From: Microbacterium sp. C5A9
GTDB lineage: Bacteria; Actinomycetota; Actinomycetes; Actinomycetales; Microbacteriaceae
Assembly: GCF_022627955.1 (NCBI RefSeq)
Contig: NZ_JABXGD010000005.1
Coordinates: 62,001 to 126,000 of the forward strand
DNA length: 64,000 bases
Direction of reading: 5' to 3'
The position numbers and the translations under genes were made by a program. This document shows positions 58,568 to 64,000 of the stretch, piece by piece. Numbering within the stretch: position 1 is the first letter of the stretch; every line of letters starts with the position of its first letter. The notes below the pieces were generated by a model. It saw only the letters and a list, made by a program, of their open reading frames with translations, had not been told where the DNA came from and did not search any database.

Positions 58568-59026
58568 ATGGATGATTCTGTCGACCGCGCGATCCTCGCC
58601 GAGATCTCCCGTGACGGCCGGGCGACGCTCTCTCAGCTGTCCGATGCCGTCGGACTCTCGGTCTCGGCCGTGCAGTCGCGATTGCGGCGCCTCGAGACCC
58701 GCGGCATCATCACGGGCTACCGCGCGATCCTCGACCCCGAACTGGTCGGCACTCCGCTGTCGGCGTTCATCGAGATCACCCCGCTCGATCCCGCGCAGCC
58801 CGACAATGCGCCGGAGCTCTTGGAGCACCTGATCGCGATCGAGGCGTGCCACTCGATCGCGGGCGACGCCAGCTACATGCTGTTCGTGCGCGTCGCGTCT
58901 CCTCGTGCACTCGAAGAGCTCGTGCGTGACATCCGGCTCGCGGCCAACGTCAGCACCCGCACGACGGTCGTGCTGCAGACCTACTACGAGCACCGGCCGA
59001 TCATCGCGGCCGACCAAGAGATCTGA
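58568..59026 (+). CDS. Lrp/AsnC-family regulator
   Basis: A 152-residue feast/famine regulator. The HTH is at residues 3-55 (VDRAILAEISRDGRATLSQLSDAVGLSVSAVQSRLRRLETRGIITGYRAIL), and the RAM ligand/oligomerisation domain at ~65-145 (VEACHSIAGDASYMLFVRVASPRALEELVRDIR). Length and layout are standard. It is expected to bind an amino acid and control the divergent DUF6421 gene and itself. A very short downstream gap (18 bp) separates it from the convergent ArsR-like gene. Confidence 0.93.
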   Translation: MDDSVDRAILAEISRDGRATLSQLSDAVGLSVSAVQSRLRRLETRGIITGYRAILDPELVGTPLSAFIEITPLDPAQPDNAPELLEHLIAIEACHSIAGDASYMLFVRVASPRALEELVRDIRLAANVSTRTTVVLQTYYEHRPIIAADQEI

Positions 59027-59044
59027 CCCGCGCCGCACGGCGCA

Positions 59045-60088
59045 TCACAGCACAGCGCCGACCATCGCCTCACCGAGCGGCGTGCGCAGATGCAGCATCC
59101 GGGCTCCCGCTCGCTCGCTCGAGACGAGCCCCGCCTCGCGCAGCACCGTGAGGTGGTGGGATGCGGTGGACACCGCGATCCCCGCATCCATCGCCACCTG
59201 CGAGGTCGTCCGCGCGGAGCCGGCGCCGAGCAGGATCCCCGCGCGGGCGGGCCCGAGCAGAGCGCCCAGGGCATCGGAGATCGCGGTCGCGTCCCGCGCC
59301 CAGCCCGCCGTCACCCCGCGTGCCGGGTAGAACAGGGTGGGTTGCGCGGGAGGTTCCGTGAGCACCATGCATCCCCACGACGACATCACCGACGGCACGA
59401 GAACCAGTCCGCTGCCGTGGCAGTCCACCTGCTCGCTGTGGCGCCGGAGCGACACGCGCACCGCCCCGTCGCCCCAGCTCACCGCAGGGTGCAGTCCGCC
59501 GGCCATCCCGGCGATCCCGGAGGTCGCGATGATCCGCGCGCGCACGGAGATGTCGGCGCGCAGCAGCCGTTCGAGCTGAGGCCACACCGGCGCGAGCGCC
59601 GCGTCCCACACCTCCGACCAGGCCTCCGCGATCATCTGTCGTGCTCGGGCGGGACTCTCCTGCATCTCCCGCAGTGCGCTCTGACGTGCACCGGTCGAGC
59701 GCGCGACCATCTTGCCGAGGTCGACGCGCATGGGGGAGAGCGCGGTGACGCGTAGCGCGTCGAGCTCGGCCTCGGGTGTCATATCCCACCGTGGCGTCGC
59801 AGTGAGGAAGTCGGGCAGGTAGCCGTCATCGCCGATGATCGCCTCGAGCAGTCGGAAGCTCTCTCGGGGCATCCTGTCGCGCACGGCGCGAAGCCAGCCC
59901 CACTGCAGTGGATGCTGCTGGGGGCGCAACAGCACCCGCACCGCATGCGCGAGTTCGTGACCGGGGGAGATGCCGAATCTCACCGCCTGGATGTCGCCCG
60001 GGCTCAGCTGGAACTCGACCCGATGGTCGGGGTGCTCAGCGCCCTCGACCGGCGGACCAGGCGATAGCGCTCCTGAGTTTCGATCCAC
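59045..60088 (-). CDS. ArsR-like winged-helix regulator with N-terminal DUF5937-like domain
   Basis: A 347-residue regulator. The first ~270 residues are an uncharacterised helical domain (DUF5937-like: RVEFQLSPGDIQAVRFGISPGHELAHAVRVL). The DNA-binding winged helix is C-terminal (~285-345: ARTTSQVAMDAGIAVSTASHHLTVLREAGLVSSERAGARMLHLRT). GTG 60088 lies 6 nt after TAGAGT and inside a perfect 10-bp-arm palindrome, so it almost certainly represses itself. It is divergent from the cupin operon and is probably its regulator. No ArsR metal-Cys motif is seen. Confidence 0.88.
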   Translation of the reverse strand: MDRNSGALSPGPPVEGAEHPDHRVEFQLSPGDIQAVRFGISPGHELAHAVRVLLRPQQHPLQWGWLRAVRDRMPRESFRLLEAIIGDDGYLPDFLTATPRWDMTPEAELDALRVTALSPMRVDLGKMVARSTGARQSALREMQESPARARQMIAEAWSEVWDAALAPVWPQLERLLRADISVRARIIATSGIAGMAGGLHPAVSWGDGAVRVSLRRHSEQVDCHGSGLVLVPSVMSSWGCMVLTEPPAQPTLFYPARGVTAGWARDATAISDALGALLGPARAGILLGAGSARTTSQVAMDAGIAVSTASHHLTVLREAGLVSSERAGARMLHLRTPLGEAMVGAVL

Positions 60089-60098
60089 ATCGAAACTC
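60075..60098. promoter_or_regulatory. Operator palindrome over the start codon of the ArsR-like gene
   Basis: GAGTTTCGAT and ATCGAAACTC, a perfect 10-bp dyad separated by 4 nt. The minus-strand GTG start (60088-60086) is in the spacer and the -10 TAGAGT overlaps one arm, so a bound protein would block both transcription and translation. It lies 36 bp from the cupin ATG on the other strand. Confidence 0.85.
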
Positions 60099-60100
60099 TA
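60095..60100 (-). promoter_or_regulatory. Leaderless -10 box (TAGAGT) of the ArsR-like gene
   Basis: TAGAGT on the minus strand, 6 nt from GTG 60088, inside the operator dyad. Confidence 0.65.
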
Positions 60101-60133
60101 GGACGAGTGGCTCAGCGTGTCGAGACTGAGTGC

Positions 60134-60496
60134 ATGAACAGCACATCCGCTCCTCTCGGGGTCGTCCCAGGCGGTGACATCCGCATCGGCACGGGACGCA
60201 GCCGCAAGTTCGTCGGTGCCGAGCACGGCGCCGACATCTCATACTTCTCGGTCGAGAATCGGCCGGGTGAGGGGCCTGGTCTGCACTGGCATCCGTATTC
60301 TGAGACCTGGGTCGTGCTCGAGGGCACGGCGCAGATCACGGTCGGCGACGACACCTTCGTCGCGGAGGCCGGAGACACGGCGACCGGTCCGGCGTTCGTG
60401 CCGCACTGCTTCACGAACGTCGGTGACGGAGTGCTGCGGATCATCTGCATCCACGCATCCGCCACCATCATCCAGACTTTCCTCTCCGAAGACTGA
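60134..60496 (+). CDS. Single-domain cupin protein
   Basis: A 120-residue cupin. Motif 1 is GLHWHPYSETWVVLEG (metal ligands His, His, Glu) and motif 2 is GPAFVPHCFTNVGDG (the second His). The barrel is complete with little extra. Metal-dependent small-molecule binding or a simple oxygenase/isomerase role is possible. First gene of a three-gene operon; GAGACT (60122-60127) may be its -10, 6 nt from the ATG. It is divergent from the ArsR-like regulator. Confidence 0.82.
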   Translation: MNSTSAPLGVVPGGDIRIGTGRSRKFVGAEHGADISYFSVENRPGEGPGLHWHPYSETWVVLEGTAQITVGDDTFVAEAGDTATGPAFVPHCFTNVGDGVLRIICIHASATIIQTFLSED

Positions 60497-60521
60497 TTCC
60501 GCGAACACCACAGGAGTATCC

Positions 60522-60812
60522 ATGTCCTTCCAGGCATATCTCGACAAGGTCGAGACCCAGACCGGCCTCACGCCGCGGCAGTTCATCGAGCTCGCCAAAG
60601 AGCAGGGTTTCGACGAGACCACGAAGTCGACCGTCGTGCTCAACTGGCTCAAGCAGGACTACAGCCTCGGCCACGGGCACGCCCAGGCCATGGTGCACGT
60701 GATCCTGAAGGGGCCGAAGATCAGCGACAAGCATGTGGGCAAGGGCGGCGCGCACGGCGATGCGTCGGACACCCTCTGGCTCGACGGCAAAGACAGCAAC
60801 CCGAATCCCTGA
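60522..60812 (+). CDS. DUF4287-like small protein
   Basis: A 96-residue protein. Residues 1-60 match DUF4287 (MSFQAYLDKVETQTGLTPRQFIELAKEQGFDETTKSTVVLNWLKQDYSLGHGHAQAMVHVI). The rest is a short charged tail with KGGAHGDASD. ATG 60522 has AGGAG 5 nt upstream, 25 nt after the cupin stop. Function unknown; the co-occurrence with a cupin and a DHFR-like protein is the main clue. Confidence 0.8.
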   Translation: MSFQAYLDKVETQTGLTPRQFIELAKEQGFDETTKSTVVLNWLKQDYSLGHGHAQAMVHVILKGPKISDKHVGKGGAHGDASDTLWLDGKDSNPNP

Positions 60813-60843
60813 TCGGCGACCTGAGAACAGGCAAGGAGCGCAC

Positions 60844-61488
60844 ATGGCCGTTCGCGTCGATCTCAACGTCTCCCTCGACGGATTCGCGACCACCACAGAC
60901 CAGACGCCGGAGAATCCGTTCGGCGACGACTGGCCCCGTCTGGTCGCCGCCTACACCGCGACGCGGACGTTCCGCAGTCGGGTGCTGGGCGACGACTCGG
61001 GCGCCGGTACGACCGGCGTCGATGAGAAGTACGCGCATGCGTATTTCGAGGGCATCGGCGCCGAGATCATGGGCGCGGGCATGTTCGGTCTGCACCAGAA
61101 CCCGGATGACCCGCAGTGGCGCGGGTGGTGGGGAGACACTCCGCCCTTCGAGGTGCCGGTGTTCGTGCTCACGCACACGCCGCGCGACTCGATCGAGTTC
61201 GAGAACGGCACCGTGTTCCACTTCGTCGATGCCGCACCGGAGGAGATCCTGCCCCGCGCGGTCGACGCCGCCGAGGGTGGCGACGTGCGCATCGGAGGAG
61301 GGGTGAACGTGGTGAGGCAGTTCCTGCGCGCGGGACTCGTCGACAGAGTGCATCTCGCGGTGGCGCCCCTCGTGCTCGGCAGCGGGGAGCGCATCTGGGA
61401 CGGACTCCGCGGCCTCGAGAACGGCTACGAGTTCCGCTCCGAGGTGGCCGAGAGCGGGGTCACGCACCTCACTTTCGCGCGTCGCTGA
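60844..61488 (+). CDS. Dihydrofolate-reductase-like (RibD C-terminal) protein
   Basis: A 214-residue protein of the RibD-C/DHFR-like superfamily. The NADP-fold elements are VDLNVSLDGFATTTD at the start and a Gly-rich stretch GGDVRIGGGVNVVRQFLRAGLVDRVHLAVAPLVLGSGERIWDGL, which matches the RibD reductase C-terminal motif. Because no deaminase domain is present, a stand-alone reductase of unknown substrate is likely. AAGGAGCG precedes ATG 60844. It closes the ArsR-linked operon. Confidence 0.85.
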   Translation: MAVRVDLNVSLDGFATTTDQTPENPFGDDWPRLVAAYTATRTFRSRVLGDDSGAGTTGVDEKYAHAYFEGIGAEIMGAGMFGLHQNPDDPQWRGWWGDTPPFEVPVFVLTHTPRDSIEFENGTVFHFVDAAPEEILPRAVDAAEGGDVRIGGGVNVVRQFLRAGLVDRVHLAVAPLVLGSGERIWDGLRGLENGYEFRSEVAESGVTHLTFARR

Positions 61489-61524
61489 AGGGCTCCGCGC
61501 GCCGGCGGACATGGCATCGGCCAG

Positions 61525-61530
61525 TAGGAT
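61525..61530 (+). promoter_or_regulatory. Leaderless -10 box (TAGGAT) of menA
   Basis: TAGGAT ends 7 nt before GTG 61538, which selects this start over an in-frame ATG at 61511. Confidence 0.6.
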
Positions 61531-61537
61531 TCCCTGC

Positions 61538-62515
61538 GTGGCAGCATCCTCGAAGCGCAAGAAGACCCAGGCCCGCGTGAGCGGCAACCCCGCCAGGCGC
61601 GCCGGCGGCAACCCCGCCAACCGACCCGTCGTCGACGCGGGTCCCGTCACGGTCGGCGACTGGATCGGCGCCGCTCGAGTGCGCACGCTCCCGCTCGCGA
61701 TCGCCCCGGTCGTGATCGGCACCGGCGCCGCGCGCAGCACGGGTCCGGAGTTCCACTGGGTCATCGCCCTCGCCTGCCTCGCGGTCGCGGTGCTGCTGCA
61801 GATCGGTGTCAACTTTGCGAACGACTACAGCGACGGCATCCGCGGAACCGATGCGGTGCGGGTCGGCCCGGCCCGCCTCACGGCCTCGGGTCGGGTGAAG
61901 CCCCGCACCGTGCTCATCGCGGCGCTCGTGTTCTTCGCGCTCGCCGCGGCGGTCGGTGTCGCGATCGTCATCCGCACGGAGCAGTGGTGGATGCTGGCGG
62001 TCGGCGCGGCCTGCATCATCGCCGCCTGGTTCTACACCGGCGGCAAGCGCCCCTACGGGTACAACGCCCTCGGCGAGGTCTTCGTCTTCATCTTCTTCGG
62101 ACTCGTCGCGACCCTCGGCACCACCTGGGTGCAGGCCTTCGAGCTGCCGCAGCAGGCGTGGCTCGGAGCCATCGCGGCAGGGCTGTTCGCCTGTGCCGTG
62201 CTGCTCGCCAACAACCTGCGCGACATCGACCAGGACCGCGTGGTCGGCAAGCGCACCCTGACTGTTCTGATCGGCAAGCGCGCCACGCAGGTGCTCTTCA
62301 CGCTGTTCGTGCTCGTGCCCTTCGGCATCCTGATCTTCCTGGCGCTGCTGTACCCGATCGCGTGGATCGGACTGCTGGCGCTGCTCGCCGGACTCCCGGC
62401 GATCCTGATCGTCTGGACCTACCGTCAGGCGAAAGAGCTCGTGATCGCCCTGGCGCTGACCTCGCTCACGGCGCTTCTGTATGCGGGCGCGCTGTTCTGG
62501 GCGTTCGCCGGCTGA
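61538..62515 (+). CDS. menA: 1,4-Dihydroxy-2-naphthoate polyprenyltransferase
   Basis: A 325-residue UbiA-superfamily enzyme that prenylates DHNA in menaquinone synthesis, in the membrane. The two Asp-rich motifs are NFANDYSDGIRG and NLRDIDQDR. About nine hydrophobic helices follow residue ~50. The first ~40 residues are a basic, low-complexity tail (SKRKKTQARVSGNPARRAGGNPANRP) common in actinobacterial MenA. The DUF4229 gene beside it on the other strand is a frequent menA neighbour. Confidence 0.93.
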   Translation: MAASSKRKKTQARVSGNPARRAGGNPANRPVVDAGPVTVGDWIGAARVRTLPLAIAPVVIGTGAARSTGPEFHWVIALACLAVAVLLQIGVNFANDYSDGIRGTDAVRVGPARLTASGRVKPRTVLIAALVFFALAAAVGVAIVIRTEQWWMLAVGAACIIAAWFYTGGKRPYGYNALGEVFVFIFFGLVATLGTTWVQAFELPQQAWLGAIAAGLFACAVLLANNLRDIDQDRVVGKRTLTVLIGKRATQVLFTLFVLVPFGILIFLALLYPIAWIGLLALLAGLPAILIVWTYRQAKELVIALALTSLTALLYAGALFWAFAG

Positions 62516-62573
62516 GAACCACGGTCGACGTCGTCGTGGAACGGGAGGGCGGCCCGGGCGCGGCGGTTCGCCT

Positions 62574-62891
62574 TCAGCCGCGCGGCGAAGTCCCCGCGCT
62601 GTCGGAATCGGGACGCCCGGCGCCGTCGATCGCCTCGTCCTCGGCATCCGCGTCGGCCTGAGCGGCCTCGCTGCGTCCGCCCCGACGCTCGACGAGACGG
62701 GCCGAGGCGTCGGCGAGAGGAGCCCGCAGGAACAGCATCGAGATGCTCACGCCGATGAGGGCGGCGAAGATCGCGGCCAGCCACCAGAACTCGCGGAAGA
62801 TCGGGAAGAAGAACCACAGCACGGCCAGCGGGACGAGGAAGGCCAACAGCCGCAGCACGGTGTAGACGAGGAAAGGCGCACGGTTCTTCAC
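62574..62891 (-). CDS. DUF4229-like small membrane protein
   Basis: A 105-residue protein with two hydrophobic helices (residues ~8-32 and ~36-55) and a charged Ala/Asp/Glu tail ending SAGTSPRG. The start and helix pattern (MKNRAPFLVYTVLRLLAFLVPLAVLWFF) match DUF4229 found near menA. GTG 62891 lies 6 nt from TAGACT. Function unknown. Confidence 0.78.
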   Translation of the reverse strand: MKNRAPFLVYTVLRLLAFLVPLAVLWFFFPIFREFWWLAAIFAALIGVSISMLFLRAPLADASARLVERRGGRSEAAQADADAEDEAIDGAGRPDSDSAGTSPRG

Positions 62892-62897
62892 CCGGAC

Positions 62898-62903
62898 AGT
62901 CTA
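62898..62903 (-). promoter_or_regulatory. Leaderless -10 box (TAGACT) of the DUF4229 gene
   Basis: TAGACT on the minus strand, 6 nt from GTG 62891. Confidence 0.6.
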
Positions 62904-62940
62904 CGTTCGCGGTCTGAGGCTCCGGCTGAGAGCCCGATCG

Positions 62941-63843
62941 CTACGGGTCGATTCCGAGGGCGCTGAACGGGATGCCGCGCACCACGCGATGCCACGGATG
63001 CTCGCCGAGAGACCACAGCAGCTTCGCGTCGAGGTCGAGCGCGAGGTCCTCGCAGCCGACCGGCAGCGGTACTCGGTCGCGCTCCAGGGCGTCTCGGGGT
63101 CCGGTCCACAGGGCTCCCGGGTGCATCCGGTCGGACTGCGACACGAAATGGCGCTCGCCCCAGCGCACCGCGCCCTGCATCCGGGGGAGGCCCGGAGAGA
63201 AGCGCTCCTGCTCCTCGAAGCGGCCGTCGGCGGTGTCGGGCACCGTGAACTCCGCGATCCTCCCGGAGTCCGCCGTCAGATACTCGCCGATCAGCACCCG
63301 CCGCAGGGGAGCGCCGTCGGCGTCGAAGACCCGGCCGAGATACGAGCAGCGCAGGTCGACGGGATGCACGCGCGTGCGCACCGCGACCAGAGCGGATGCG
63401 CGCACGCCCCGCCCCGAGAGTCCGGCGACCCGGCGGGCATCGGCCCCGCGCACCCGACGGATCGCCGACAGGTCGAACTCCCAGATGCCTCGCCCCGTGG
63501 CAGCGACGAACAGTCGATCGCCGAACCACGCCAGACCTCCGGCGTGGATCGGCGCGGGCTGCAGCATCCCGTCCTCGTCGATCGCGAGCAGCACGTCGAG
63601 GTGCCGGGAGCGTTCGAGGTCGACGAACGCGATCCGCGAGGCGAGATGCGTGCCGTCGAGCTTCTGCCGGAACCAGCTCACGGCCAGAGTGCGCCTGCCC
63701 CGCCACTCGCCGAGGTCGACGCCCTGGGGATACCAGCGGCGGGTCCAGGTGCGCGCACTGAGCCAGCGCAGGTCGACGGTGCCGCGGTGTCTCTGGCGCA
63801 CCGGGCGCCACGTCGTTCCGAACGGCCACAGCATGTGACCCAT
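62941..63843 (-). CDS. Unknown protein, possibly beta-propeller-like
   Basis: I do not recognise this 300-residue protein with confidence. It has no signal peptide or membrane helix. Repeated short Leu/Val-Asp-x-x-aromatic strands (RTLAVSWFRQKLDGTHLASRIAFVDLERS, HAGGLAWFGDRLFVAATGRGIWEFDLSAI, GAVRWGERHFVSQSDRM) suggest a beta-propeller. ATG 63843 is the likely start; ATG 63834 is three codons later and neither has a clear ribosome site. The frame stays open to the window end, so a longer protein cannot be excluded. Codon bias is typical of the region. Confidence 0.7.
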   Translation of the reverse strand: MGHMLWPFGTTWRPVRQRHRGTVDLRWLSARTWTRRWYPQGVDLGEWRGRRTLAVSWFRQKLDGTHLASRIAFVDLERSRHLDVLLAIDEDGMLQPAPIHAGGLAWFGDRLFVAATGRGIWEFDLSAIRRVRGADARRVAGLSGRGVRASALVAVRTRVHPVDLRCSYLGRVFDADGAPLRRVLIGEYLTADSGRIAEFTVPDTADGRFEEQERFSPGLPRMQGAVRWGERHFVSQSDRMHPGALWTGPRDALERDRVPLPVGCEDLALDLDAKLLWSLGEHPWHRVVRGIPFSALGIDP

Positions 63844-63887
63844 CGTCGCCGATCGGAACCGGAGACGCGAACCGGAGCGCGAGCCCA

Positions 63888-63913
63888 CGGTGCGAGACAC
63901 CGGTGCGAGACAC
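63888..63913. repeat. Tandem 13-bp repeat upstream of the last gene
   Basis: CGGTGCGAGACAC occurs twice with no gap (63888-63900, 63901-63913). It is 45 bp upstream of the 63843 start on its strand. It may be a promoter element or slippage. The remaining ~85 bp to the window end shows nothing clear. Confidence 0.6.
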
Positions 63914-64000
63914 CGCGCGTTCACCTCGGCGTCCCCGATCGGCAAGGAACGCCTGGCACCATGCCGAGACCGTCCACCCCGGGAGTTCCGTGCGCACACC

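Noticed and set aside
1..64000. tRNA, rRNA, prophage, integrase or insertion sequence
   Set aside because: None was recognised on either strand by eye; a tRNAscan/ISfinder search could still find small remnants.

Overview
The window is about 64 kb of high-G+C actinobacterial chromosome. The gene content (13E12/DUF222 HNH nuclease, DUF6412, DUF6421, DUF4229, DUF7882-like and DUF6157 proteins, LAxTG-anchored surface proteins), frequent GTG starts and ATGA/GTGA overlaps suggest a Microbacteriaceae member, most likely Microbacterium. This is inferred from gene families, not from a marker gene. No rRNA, tRNA, CRISPR array, insertion sequence or prophage was seen. The window is gene-dense: no stretch over 300 bp lacks a gene, and the largest gaps (about 240-265 bp) are mostly regulatory.

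Layout. 1-6.6 kb: an asymmetric heterodimeric ABC exporter, an isochorismatase-like hydrolase with an NCS1 permease, and an M18 aminopeptidase. 6.7-12.3 kb: a 1845-residue DUF11-repeat surface protein ending in LATTG. 12.3-13.9 kb: a ykkC/guanidine-I-type riboswitch ahead of a DMT exporter and a GNAT enzyme. 14.1-17.0 kb: an HNH protein, then a small HTH protein coupled to a Clp-N protein. 17.1-19.3 kb: a response regulator, a 15-codon ORF with an ideal Shine-Dalgarno sequence, and a histidine kinase, with matching palindromes. 19.4-26.9 kb: a phosphonate-type uptake and catabolism operon with a divergent GntR regulator. 26.9-38.7 kb: housekeeping and small accessory genes (PncC/CinA-like, FHA, SDR, RhtA-like exporter, second YidC with DUF6412, nitronate monooxygenase-like, PurU, Nei, EI24, HAD). 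38.9-42.4 kb: GntR regulator and a LAATG-anchored metallophosphoesterase. 42.5-52 kb: Lhr helicase, DUF6157, DUF998-like, a second NarL-type two-component pair and an ABC-F protein with an elaborate promoter. 52.3-64 kb: esterase, threonine aldolase, MFS, SDR, DUF6421 with divergent Lrp, an ArsR-like regulator divergent from a cupin operon, MenA, DUF4229 and an unknown protein.

Two themes run through the window. At least 16 genes have a TANNNT box exactly 6-7 nt upstream of the start codon, the signature of leaderless mRNAs. Several regulators sit beside palindromes that probably serve as their own operators: the HTH protein, the NarL regulator, Lrp and the ArsR-like protein. The most novel-looking unit is the 15.7-19.3 kb block. 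Its very short peptide gene, polytopic kinase, regulator and repeated TAGACC/AGGTCT sites could form an undescribed peptide-linked signalling module, possibly cross-wired to the neighbouring HTH/Clp-N pair by a similar TAGCAAGGT motif.
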